From positions 708,169,850 to 708,233,849 of the forward strand of contig NC_057810.1 in assembly GCF_018294505.1 (NCBI RefSeq): a stretch of DNA of 64,000 bases, in the 5' to 3' direction. Under the pieces are notes generated by a model, which was not told where the DNA came from, did no database searches, and saw only the letters and a program-made list of their open reading frames with translations. This DNA is from Triticum aestivum. Lineage: Eukaryota > Streptophyta > Magnoliopsida > Poales > Poaceae. Of this stretch, positions 23,444-32,902 are shown piece after piece; the first letter of the stretch is position 1; each line of letters begins with the position of its first letter. Made by a program: the position numbers and the translations under genes.

Positions 23444-23646
23444 AGTACCGGTTGGTCTTACCAACCGGTACTAAAGGGCTCCAGGCCCTGGAGCTGGCTC
23501 GTGCCACGTGGTTGCCCTTTAGCACCGGTTCGTGCTGAACCGGTACTAAAGGGGGGGGCCTTTAGTGCCCACACTTTAGTGCCGGTTATGGAACCGACAC
23601 TAAAGGGCCTTACGAACCGGTGCTATTGCCCAGTTCTGCACTAGTA
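23444..23646. repeat. Right subterminal repeats and TIR of the CACTA element
   Basis: TAGTACCGGTTGGTCTTACC with its inverse, TTTAGCACCGGTTCGTGC and TTTAGTGCCGG modules lead to the terminal TTCTGCACTAGTA at 23646. Confidence 0.85.
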
Positions 23647-23649
23647 TAG

Positions 23650-24475
23650 ATCTAGGGTTCAATGGCAACTATAATGACTTGAAATTCAACATCAAAGTTC
23701 TCCCCGAATTGATCACAAATACCAATTCGAACCAATGCGCAACTAACCGACCGGAAAACAACGGCCCAATCTCAAGGCACAACCAGTGTGTGTCTCAGAA
23801 CAGGCAAAACCACACCGGCGAGACCGCCGCCGTGGCGGCGACGAAACTGCCCAGTGCCCCCGAAAACGGCAAGCACAGGACTCCGCCGCCGGCGGGAACG
23901 CCGACGCATCGCCAAATCGCCTGAATCTCTACGAATCTCGAGCGAAGCATCGAACAGGGAGGGAAGGGGAAAAAATGCAGGCAAGGATTGTGAGAGTGGG
24001 AGCGAGCATTACCTTCAATCTGCATGCGCTCCAGCGAAGCCGCTCCGGTCCGGCGAGCACCACCGACGGCCGCGAACACCGTCGACTCTTCCGCCTCCGC
24101 CGTCGCCTTCTCCCCTCGTCTTCTCCTCCAATGGTTTGAAATGCGAAGCGGGTTGTGCGAGTAACTGCGGGGATGAGTAAATGGAACCGTGAGGGGGAGG
24201 GGGGCGAAGTGCGCGACGTGTTTGACGTCAACCATAGTCGGCGCGTGGCGTGCGGGCGCATATCAGTTTCACTGCACGCCCCCGAATGGCAACCGCTGAC
24301 CACGGGAGGGCAACCAACGTGCGGGCGAACTGTGTCACACACCACACACGCGCCTTGTCCTACGTGGTATCGAAAATCAACCAAATTGTGCCAAGATTCG
24401 TGCATAAAGTATTGAACGATGATGGATGTGTGTGGTCGAGATGATGAACGCCCACACGTGTGGGCGTTAACATTT
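23650..24475 (-). promoter_or_regulatory. Right part of the MULE: probable promoter and 5' untranslated exon of its Ulp1 gene
   Basis: After the CACTA element the MULE-like sequence resumes with GGTTCAATGGCAACTATAATG. On the minus strand a GC-rich segment of about 24140-24013 ends in a consensus donor, GATTGAAG|GTAATG. It fits a 5' exon whose intron runs to the acceptor before the ATG at 16527, which would place the CACTA insertion in that intron (inference). CGGCGG-rich DNA and several TGGCAACC copies follow up to a 22-bp palindrome at 24447-24468. Confidence 0.5.
24447..24468. repeat. Perfect 22-bp palindrome near the presumed right end of the MULE
   Basis: AACGCCCACAC is followed directly by its reverse complement GTGTGGGCGTT. 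The repeat character of the DNA (TGGCAAC motifs, GC-rich blocks) stops shortly after, near 24475, so this may be part of the MULE terminal inverted repeat. The left end is outside the window and cannot be compared. Confidence 0.5.
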
Positions 24476-24577
24476 CCAAAAAATAAATAAGAAGGGATGC
24501 TCCCGAAGAGCCCTCGGCTCCACCCCATTCTATTGTTGAAATAAAGGGATCCGAGAGCAAACAATAATAGAAGGGAT

Positions 24578-24702
24578 CAGTGGCGGAGCTACAACATCTA
24601 TGTTGGGCGGGCCAGTACAAAGAAGACCCACTATTTTTTTCTCACACAGTTCAGATTATTGGCAATCCTCCACTGTATTTCTAACACATAGCTCCGCCAG
24701 TG
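24578..24702. mobile_element. hAT-type MITE, 125 bp
   Basis: The ends are CAGTGGCGGAGCTA and TAGCTCCGCCAGTG, inverted repeats with one mismatch. An 8-bp duplication GAAGGGAT flanks it on both sides (24570-24577 and 24703-24710). An 8-bp TSD and CAG-type ends are the hallmark of the hAT superfamily. There is no coding capacity. Confidence 0.9.
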
Positions 24703-24918
24703 GAAGGGATACTGTGAAGGACCAAGTACCACCCTACTTGTTGTTGTTGTAGTCATGGATCTCCTCCCTGCCCGGCCTGACCCAGCCCAGCCCAGCCCAC
24801 GACGGCACGCGTTCTGCGGAGTAAACCGCGGTGCTGGGAAGCCTCATCGCCAGAGAAAAGACAAGAGACGCCTAACCCAAACCCTAGCCGCATCCCTCCC
24901 TCCCCCGGCCGGCAATCC

Positions 24919-26975
24919 ATGGCGCTGCGTAACCTGGCCAAGAAGTTGCGGATCCCCACCTCTGCTGCTGCCCGGCTCCCGTCCGCCCCCAACCCTGCTG
25001 ATTTCCGGTTCCCGTCGGACCCTGGCGCTTGGCGGCCGTCCGTTTCTCGGCTCGAGGTATGCTCCTCATCCTGCACACCGCGCTCTCTGAAGTAAATCGC
25101 TAGTTGGAGTCGGTACTGCAAATCGACCAATAGACCGGTCATCTCTTGGATTTCCCCAACTCCGGATCTAGAGTAGACCCTTCGCTGTCGCCGAGACATC
25201 AAGTTTCGCCGCTGTGCTGTTGCTTGATTCCTCGACCAATTCAGAAACTCCTACTGACGAATAGTTTCTCCCCAGTGTATGTTCATCTGCAATGGGAGGT
25301 TACCGATGCGCCTTCTATTGTTCGCCGCATCCTTTTATTTCAAGAAAGGATCTGGACTTCTGGAGTAAAAGCACAAACATATACCATACGCGCCCTAGCC
25401 TTCTCTGCGTATGCGGTTGCGATTTTTTAGTGGCTGCCATGCCTTCGCTGTAACAAATTACGCTCTGATGCATATGCGAGATCTTCACTGCTGGCAGCAT
25501 TTTAACGAGATGTGGCTCTTACAGATCATTATAAACATTTTCTACTGTCATGAAAACTTCCCCTTTTGCCTTTGACGTGGTTGGCGCACCGTTACAGACA
25601 ATTCTAACTTGACAACCATTTGCATTGTCATGAAACCTTTTCTCGTTTCTACCTTTTCTCGTGTCAGAATTTGTAAACTGCAAGCTGGACTTTTCCATAT
25701 CTTAGTCACTCAGTTCACAAATTCTGACTTATTAGTCAAAAGTCAGAATTTGTAAACTACCAGCTGGACTTTTCCATTTCTTAGCCACTCAGATGATCAG
25801 TTCACAGATGTGAATGAGACACTTAGGTTCTGACTTATTAGTGTTAATTGAAGATTGACAACTTGATTTTGGGATGATAGCAAAACAAGAGGAGAGCGCT
25901 GCTGAGAAGCCTTCGTCGCCAGAGAGAAATCAAGACACGCCTAACCCAAACCCTAGCCGGGTCCTCGACCCCCTCCCCACACCCGGCCGTCAATCCATGG
26001 CGCTGCGCAACCTGGTTGCGAAGTTCGGGATCCCCACCTCTGCTGCTGCACGGCTCCCATCGGCCCCCACCCCTGCTGCTTTCCGGCTCCCATTATCCCC
26101 TAGCGTTTCGTCCGCGTCCGTTTCTCGGCCCCAGGCATGCTCCTTCTCCTCCACACCGCGCTCGCTCAATTAAATCACTAGTTGGAGTCGGTAGTGCAAA
26201 TCAACCGATTGATCGGTGTTCTCTTGGATTTCCCCAACTGTGGGTCTAGACCCTTCGCTGTCGTTGAGACCTCGGGATTTGTAAAATACCAGCAGTACTT
26301 TTCCATATTTTAGTCACTCAGTTGATCAATTCACAGATTTTGAATGATTAGGTTCTGACTCATTAGTGTTAATTGGAAGATTGACAAATTGATTTTGGAA
26401 TGTTAACAAACCGTATGTCTTCTACGGTGTAAGTTTTGTAAGATCTGAAATTAGAGCACTAACAATCAAAGATCTGACCTTGTAGCACCAACAGTCAGGA
26501 ATGCTCCCTCAATGAATTTCTTTTTGCAGCTGTTAGTTGAAAAGTTTTGATCTTGGTGTAATATCTGAGCTTATCAGGTGTATTTAGCGCTGCAAATACT
26601 GTCTTGTGATATTTTTGTTCTCCTGTATCCTACCTACATGACATGTAAGGATAATAACGCTAAATCTTGCACCGGTTACTACCTTCTCAACTTCTTTTAC
26701 CTTGTTGAATTGTAGAGCGCTAGAGACTGGTATGAGTTTCAGCGAGCACGTTATGATGATGTGACAACAGAGTTAAAAAACTACAGGTAAAATCTACAAC
26801 AATTCCATTTTAGTGTGCATTACTACTCAAATGATTGAAAAAGATTTTTTTTGGCAGGCGTGAGGTTGTGTGGACTGAAAGGGCGGCTAACCTGTTTGAT
26901 TTGGTTTATAAGGTGGGTTGTCCTATTGTCGTTGGTACTTGGGTCATAAAAGTGATTGTCTATCGGGCCATGTGA
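24919..26975 (+). CDS. Small unrecognised gene with alternative duplicated first exons
   Basis: Exon 1a (24919-25056) encodes 46 aa starting MALRNLAKKLRIPTSAAARL and ends at GAG|GTATGC. Exon 2 (26716-26786, TGTAG|AGC) encodes SARDWYEFQRARYDDVTTEL. Exon 3 (26858-26975, GGCAG|GCG) ends with the hydrophobic segment VGCPIVVGTWVIKVIVYRAM and TGA at 26973. The predicted protein is about 109 aa. The Arg/Ala/Ser-rich, acid-free N-terminus looks like a mitochondrial presequence and the C-terminus like one membrane span (inference). Exon 1 exists twice: copy 1b at 25997-26134 also has 46 codons, but its donor is CAG|GCATGC. Exon 3 holds AAG|GTGGGT, a possible donor, so the real 3' end may differ. I recognise no family. 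Confidence 0.55.
25997..26134 (+). CDS. Second copy of the first exon (exon 1b)
   Basis: MALRNLVAKFGIPTSAAARL opens a 46-codon frame parallel to exon 1a at 24919. The 5' leaders match too (CGCCTAACCCAAACCCTAGCC before both). The donor is GC instead of GT. Intron segments with CTGGACTTTTCCATATCTTAG occur three times between 25676 and 26320, so several rounds of local duplication are visible. Confidence 0.6.
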
Positions 26976-27020
26976 TGGGGTAATGGCCATCTGCTGTGCG
27001 AACATGAAGTTTCTGCCCAC

Positions 27021-27344
27021 GAGCTCATATGCTCCCTTGTGAACGGTAAAATAAAATAAAATAAATCAGAAAAAATCAAACATTGACGAATACTCAACAT
27101 GCGTGCAATTTTACATGAAGAAATAACATTCCAAAATGCTTCTGTAAAAAATAATTGATGCTCCAAAAAGTCGTTTTTAGAGCAATTTGGAGCATCGATT
27201 TTTGTTTCTTATAGGAGCATCTTGGGAAAAAAAATCTCAATGAACTTTGCACGCATGTAGAAAATTCGTCAATGTTTGTTGACAAGAAATTTCTGATTTT
27301 TTAAAATTTTGTTTACTATTGTCATTGAGGATGCATATAAGCTC
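27021..27344. mobile_element. Foldback MITE-like inverted repeat, about 324 bp
   Basis: The left arm starts GAGCTCATATGC and the right arm ends GCATATAAGCTC. Farther in, AAACATTGACGAAT...CATGCGTGCAA on the left is matched inversely by TTGCACGCATG...ATTCGTCAATGTTT on the right. The two halves fold into one long hairpin. No target duplication is clear, so I leave the superfamily open. The rest of 26976-27985 is AT-rich 3' flank without a gene. Confidence 0.75.
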
Positions 27345-27986
27345 GAGAGCGGAAGGCTCATTGGCACAGATGCATGTGCGCTCGTTGTGGCAAGTGGCAA
27401 GTGGCAAGAGCAGATAACCATGTAGAAATAACTGATTGTTGTATATATGTCTTGCTCTGTTGTGTCATGGACCAGTGGCTATGACTTTATGTAATTGTGT
27501 ATAAGCATACTTTCTTGTAATGTTTGTTGCACTTGTTGGTTTGATGAAGAATTAATGTTGTGTTTGCTTTCAACTTTTGTTTGTGCTTGTGAAAGTACCG
27601 TGTGGTGTGAGCCTGGTTTATGTACAATGGACTTGTCCACTTTGCCCTGTTTGTAGCAAAATTAAGTTTATAAGCTGTTGACAGTGAAGCGATCATCCTT
27701 GAACAGCTGTGCATCCAACTTATCAGAGTGTATGATTTCTTCAGCGAATGTTTTTAAACTAGTCATGGATGTTACGGATAATCACTTTTGTGTATGATTT
27801 CTTTGCGAGTAGCATATGCTTACTTTGCTGGAAACTTGAGATATCATCTCTGGAATGTTTTCAGTGCTATGTATACGTCAAAATTTATATATCAAACAAC
27901 TAAGCAAGATGATTGGGACCAAATTATCTTGCATGGGCCAAAGTGTTTGTCCAATGCTAATCATATGCTCATATAACAAGCTAGTA

Positions 27987-28145
27987 CTCCCTCTGTTCCT
28001 AAATATTTGTCTTTCTAGAGATTTCAAAATGACTACATACGGAGCAAAATGAAAGAATCTACACTCTAAAATATGTCTATATACATCCGTATGTGGTAGT
28101 CCATTTGAAATCTCTAAAAAGACAAATATTTAGGAACGGAGGGAG
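27987..28145. mobile_element. Stowaway MITE (Tc1/Mariner type), 159 bp
   Basis: It starts CTCCCTCTGTTCCTAAATAT and ends with the inverse ATATTTAGGAACGGAGGGAG, flanked by TA on both sides (27985-27986 and 28146-28147). These ends are diagnostic of Triticeae Stowaway families. Confidence 0.95.
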
Positions 28146-28390
28146 TAGAACCTAACATTAGCATGACATGTGAAATCTCGATCCCTAAGATCCTAACTCA
28201 TCAATATAACATGAGTCAGATGGTTCCTGCATATGTATCCACATTCTGCCAGAACCACATTATGACCAAAGTAAGTATATGTTGTATATGTCACTCACTA
28301 TATGTAATATATCTAGCATGAATCCACCAATCAAGCTGATCGATCTCAGATCTGCAGCTCCATGAAATTCAGTTCAGTTCCCTGTGTCTG

Positions 28391-30922
28391 TCAGCAACTG
28401 CTCATGTCATACAACCGACTCACACGATGTCGAGAGACAAGCACGGCCCGGTAGGTGGCGGAGATGTAGGCATACGCGACGATGAACACCAGGATGTCAT
28501 CCAGCAGGCCACGGTACCCTAGGAAAGCTGGAATCAAAACAGCATGATCATATACATAAGCTCTTGGAATTCATGTTGATAGTTTGTCAGATGGAGATGG
28601 TTGAATCAACTGGCCGCCTTACCTTCAGGGAAAAGGTCCATAGGGCTCACGAGTCACGAGGTACAGCAGAGCAAGAGTTGCCTGCCTGCAAGCCACCCAA
28701 CAGGATCGATTTAGAATAGGAAGATTCTGAACCATCAGAATGATGTTAGATTGTACAGTACATGCTTGACAAATGTGTATTACAAGGGCTGCTAGCTATT
28801 GGTGAGACTGAAACATTGCTAACCGTAAACTCAGCTGCCGAAACTAAACAAGCACAAGGTTCATATAGATAAGTGAGGGAAATCACATCATATTGCTATA
28901 CTATCTAATCTGGCCGATGGCCCAGACATAGTTACAAATGATGACAGAATAAACCAACACCCTGCACTAGCCTAAACAGACCAACACCAACGAGAAAATC
29001 TGGCAATTTTTGTTTGTGTGATTCTTCAAGACTTCATCGTAATACATCTCATCTTCGACATCCTAAATCTAAGCTTTGCATGGTGGGTTCTCAGCAGAGC
29101 ATATGATATTATCCAAGCAGGATAATTCACAACGCAATAGAAAGGTTGCAGGGCTTCAATATGCAGTGACTGATGGAGATATGCCAAATGAAGTAGTAGG
29201 CTGTCTGAACTAATCCAGATTTTCCTAGTTCCCATCAAGTAAATTCTAAACCACAGCATGATGAGAATCGATTAGCATCCTGAGAACTAAATTCAGCTGT
29301 GCAACTAATAGTTCTTCCAATAAAAAACACCTTTCTCTTGAGATGAAATTGGTCCCGCATTACTCAAAACAAAATTTTCAGTGAGATATTAGTTATCAAA
29401 ATTCATTGACTAATTAGTGTCAGGCCCACTGACATCACATGCCAATGGACACATGGATGGACTTAACTGCCAATGCGAATTGGGATTTGAAGAACAAGGG
29501 AGGCCCTTGGCGTCTGTCTGCCTCTGAATTCTATCAGCATCCTCCTGGTGTAAAAGGGCTGGTCCAGCAACCACTGCAAAAACATAGGTACCCAGCAAAT
29601 GCAAAGCATTGCCTGCCATTAGATGAGATGAAAAGAAAAACAACCACATATAAGACAGCTTTAGTTGATAAGAGCATTCTTTTCTTTTGGCTCTTAACTT
29701 AGCTTGCGATTCATATACAGCATGCATCTGCGATGGATAGTGATTATGTCTAGCAATTTTTTTGACGAAAATGCAGCATTACTGCTTTCCATTGCGAATA
29801 GGAGGAGTAAAAGTTACAGAGTAAGAGAAGATGGGAGCAGAGAAATGGAAAATGAGAACGAAAATACAAAGTAGTTTGTTAGTCCGGCTCTAGAGGTCTT
29901 TCAACAAGAGCTGTTACCCTACGTCTCCCAGCATCAATCCATTCCATAGCTTCGAGCTGAAGCATTTGGAACCGCCCCCGAGCGAAGTGGCGGTGCTCCG
30001 AAAAATCAGTGTCTAGCAACTGCTGAGCATGCTCAGTTCCAGATAGAAAACTAGTTACGTGTTTGACTATGCTATTTTGTAGTGTATAACAACCAGTTAA
30101 AGTTCAAGAGCATGAATTTGGCAGTATGATGAGGGTTACACGTACTTGTACTTCTATCAAGTTGATGATATACTAACATGGATGGGTGAAAACTTTCTAG
30201 CTGGACAGAACCTTTGTTGTTACAGTGCAGACTATTTAATATATGAACATATAGTAACATTGTAACATGATCTCTCAACTCAACTAATGTTGCAGAAGCC
30301 AACTCACCAAGAACGGGCTCTGATAATTTATATGGCTCAATTAGTTAGGTGTGACTACAGTATATCATCAACTAGGTTCCAATTGTACACTCTGGTAGAC
30401 ATTCACTCTCATTCAATGGATTTATTTCTAAGCAGATTCGAAGGGTTGCTGTTGCAACTTCTAAGACATTGGACTGTACAGGCATGCGGAGCTAATAGAA
30501 CTGCTTCCATAGACTGAACTAGATAAATTAATAGGAGATCATCAAACAAATCTAAAATAGTACAACTCTGTTTAGTTCAATTTTCAGAGGTGAAGTAACA
30601 TTTCATCTGAAAATAGGCCACCAATCTAAACATGACAAAAGAAGCCAAGAGAAAAAGGCCAAGTACGGGCACTTAGGCCTTGTCCACTGATGTAATCGAG
30701 ACAGCAATGGCACTCGGTATATGTAGAAGAGTTTTATCCAGAAGACATGGCAGGTTTACCTGAATCATACTGTGAGGAACTCCAGCAAAACGGCCATTGT
30801 ACTGCTCAATTCGGTTCACGGTAGGAGCGATTTTACCAGCAGAGTTATAGGGCTATGACAAACAGCGCAACTGGATGGCCAAAGGACAGATCCATGTAGC
30901 CAGACACCCACAATGCAGTGCC
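28391..30922 (-). pseudogene. RNF170-like E3 ubiquitin ligase gene (RING + DUF1232), decayed
   Basis: Four minus-strand exons can be traced. 30922-30760 holds CPLAIQLRC, the last part of a RING finger, a TAG stop, then VNRIEQYNGRFAGVPHSMI. 29573-29468 reads LLDQPFYTRRMLIEF. 28685-28623 reads ATLALLYLV...PMDLFPE. 28527-28391 reads AFLGYRGLLDDILVFIVAYA and ends at TGA 28391. The last two exons form the DUF1232 membrane segment found after the RING in RNF170-like proteins. Exon 28685-28623 has a 7-bp duplication (CTCGTGA twice) that shifts the frame between LYLV and PMDLFPE. Together with the in-frame TAG this makes a pseudogene. A possible earlier RING exon near 31398-31460 (HGHSVICTGHVRLWN) has lost Cys residues. 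Family call rests on pattern memory, so moderate. Confidence 0.6.
29757..30009 (-). mobile_element. 5'-truncated non-LTR retroposon tail, 253 bp
   Basis: The insert starts with a T run (TTTTTTTTGACGAAAATGC), the inverse of a poly-A tail. It is flanked by the direct repeat TGTCTAGCAA at 29747-29756 and 30010-30019. Poly-A plus a 10-bp target duplication and no coding region fits a 5'-truncated LINE. It lies in an intron of the RNF170-like pseudogene. Confidence 0.8.
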
Positions 30923-30999
30923 CTGTATCTGTATACAAACAATACCATGTGACAAATGTCAGCTGAGGGGACTTTTGTCAAGAGTCCAGCAGAAAAATG

Positions 31000-31945
31000 T
31001 TCACCTGCAGTCTAACTAAACATCAACCCAGACACAACACGAAGTCTAGCATCCAACCGAAATCAACCAAAGCAAGCGTATAATCATGTGAGGTTGAGCA
31101 TTCATTTTTTACATAAAAGCATTCGGAGTTGAGCAGATGAAATGAGGCAGATCCAGTACCGGCAATTGACATGGTCATGGACTCATTGGTAAATAAAAAG
31201 AAGTTTACATGCCGGGTGCATACTTCAGTGCCACTAATTAGCGACGCAACAGAGTCCTACCACGTTAAGGTCAAGCGCCCTACTTGCTTGTTGACACATG
31301 AGAGGAAATAGGAGTAAGAAGTGCCAGGATTTACCACTTTCTAAGAAGATCCAGCTGTGAACAATAAACAACACTGAACACTGCACGAATCAATGCACTA
31401 ACTTACATGGACAAGCATCTGAAGTTCCACAAGCGCACATGGCCCGTACATATGACAGAATGGCCATGAGCGATTAAATAAGCCACATGAGATTTATGAA
31501 CAAGTGCGATCCAAACAGAAGACCCTGATAATATTTCATTATTACAGATGCACGCCACGATGAAATGCATGTCCCCGAACAAAGTGGCATCAAATTGTCC
31601 CCAAAACCAACGAAATAGCACAAGGCAGCTAAGCAACTATCGGAACTAAGCATCAATCCATGTCAAATCGACTCATTACAAGCCATGGAGGCGCTAGTAG
31701 AGCAGAGCCACCGCCTATCCGTAGCTCTCTACCCGCGTCCACTGAAACTCTGCGAAACATTTCAACTAACCCCAACCCGAACGCAGGCCCCACATAGTGA
31801 CGAAGCTAGCTCTGCAATGTCACGGGGACAATTACCGTGACTGCCAAAGCCCAACCGGAACAGCCCAGGAGGGGTGCCAAGCCCAATGTGCACGTCATTG
31901 GCCTGGAGTGGAGGCAGTGAGTGGTACTTAACAGCTGCAAGTGCT
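31000..31945. other. Low-copy DNA left of the LTR element, no gene called
   Basis: A 91-codon minus-strand frame at 31762-32037 (PGLFRLGFGSHGNCPRDIAE) is the only notable ORF and runs across the LTR junction at 31946. I do not recognise it. The sequence ends abruptly against the truncated LTR. Confidence 0.4.
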
Positions 31946-32902
31946 GATCTTTCACGTTTGGAATGGGATCCCTCGAAGAGCACGAAGAACACGGGGAAGA
32001 ATGGAGAGAAATCACAAGGGGAAACACTCAAGAACAAGTCCGATCACACATTCACTAGACAATCAAACACACAAGATCCACAAGGTACATGAACAACAAA
32101 GGGAAAGATACAAGGTAGAGTTCATCTCCATGAGGAGGTCTTGAAGGGGGGCCGCCCAAGAGGGGGTCTTGATGATATATCCCGCAGGATCTTCTCCTAG
32201 ATGGAGGTCTTGGCCTCCAATGAAGTAGTGGTCTTTCTCTCTCTCTCAAGAGTAGAGGTAGGAGCAAAGCTCACCTAAGAATGAGCTATCATATTTGCTA
32301 ACCTTAAAATGGAGAAGGGGGATGAGTATATATAGTGGTAGCCATGAAGGGGTAAGTGAGGGGCAAAAGGGTACATGGGCTTCGGCCCGAGTGTCTGCGC
32401 GCAGGCAGGGCCGGAAGTTCCGGGGACGGCCGGAAGGTCCGGGCGCCGGAGGTTCCGGGCGAAGGTCCGGGCAGGGTCCGGGCTATCCAGAGAGTTGGCA
32501 CACTCTTGGACGGCTTCGGTGCAGCAGGGCAGGAAGCTCCGGGATGGCCGGAGGTTCCGGGGGCCGGAAGTTCCGGGCAGCGGCCGGAAGTTCCGGGCAG
32601 CGGCCGGAAGTTCCGGGCTTTCCAGAAGCTTGTCCAGGCTTCTTCTTCCTTCTCTTCCACGCTTCCCTAGCGGATGGTGTAGTTGTTCCTTGGCGCTTGC
32701 ACTCCTTCTCGTCATCCGTGAAGCTCCGACATACCTATGCATGCACACGAGTGGAGTGTCAAGTAGTATACCATCCTCGAAGGGGTCAAGCGAGCACGCG
32801 TAAAGGAGATGATTCACCTTTGTGTATGTGAAGTAGATGCCGCACGTGTCACTTGCCGAATGAACTCTTGACATGGTGATGTCCGTAGGATGCTCCGCAT
32901 CA
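31946..32902 (-). repeat. 3' LTR of the Gypsy-type element, outer end truncated
   Basis: It aligns from GATCTTTCACG (31946, matching 39901) to CTCCGCATCA (32902, matching 40842). The 27 bases that begin the intact LTR (39874-39900, TGATACGGGG...) are missing here, and the flank shows no target duplication. A later deletion therefore removed the outer end together with neighbouring DNA. It has three tandem copies of a 20-bp GGCCGGAAGTTCCGGGCAGC unit; the other LTR has two. Confidence 0.85.
32401..32625. repeat. GGAAGTTCCGG motif cluster in the left LTR
   Basis: At least eight copies or close variants of CCGGAAGTTCCGGG fall within about 220 bp, about 100 bp inside the TATATATA of the LTR. The equivalent cluster in the other LTR is at 40371-40560, and a third lies in the internal region at 39376-39560. 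Confidence 0.85.

Larger units (their letters stand above)
17744..23646 (+). mobile_element. CACTA (En/Spm) DNA transposon, degenerate, nested in the MULE
   Basis: The left end starts CACTAGTAGAAAAAGGG. The right end, read inward, is TACTAGTGCAGAACTGGGC, the same terminal inverted repeat with the first C changed to T. Both sides carry the 3-bp duplication TAG (17741-17743 and 23647-23649), as expected for CACTA elements. Subterminal repeats of the TTTAGTACCGGTTCG type stand near both ends. It contains the start of a TNP2-type transposase, a coiled-coil/TM ORF and a decayed Ulp1 gene, plus a 676-base assembly gap. Neither gene set is complete, so it is non-autonomous. Confidence 0.92.

Noticed and set aside
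23679..24564. Several frames of 117-211 codons on both strands
   Set aside because: GC-rich leader region; the minus-strand donor at 24013 suggests a 5' exon, and the frames overlap each other without any family match.
32295..32831. Gly/Arg-rich plus-strand frames in the LTR (also 40255-40621 and 39343-39597)
   Set aside because: Produced by the GGAAGTTCCGG repeats; present wherever the repeat is.
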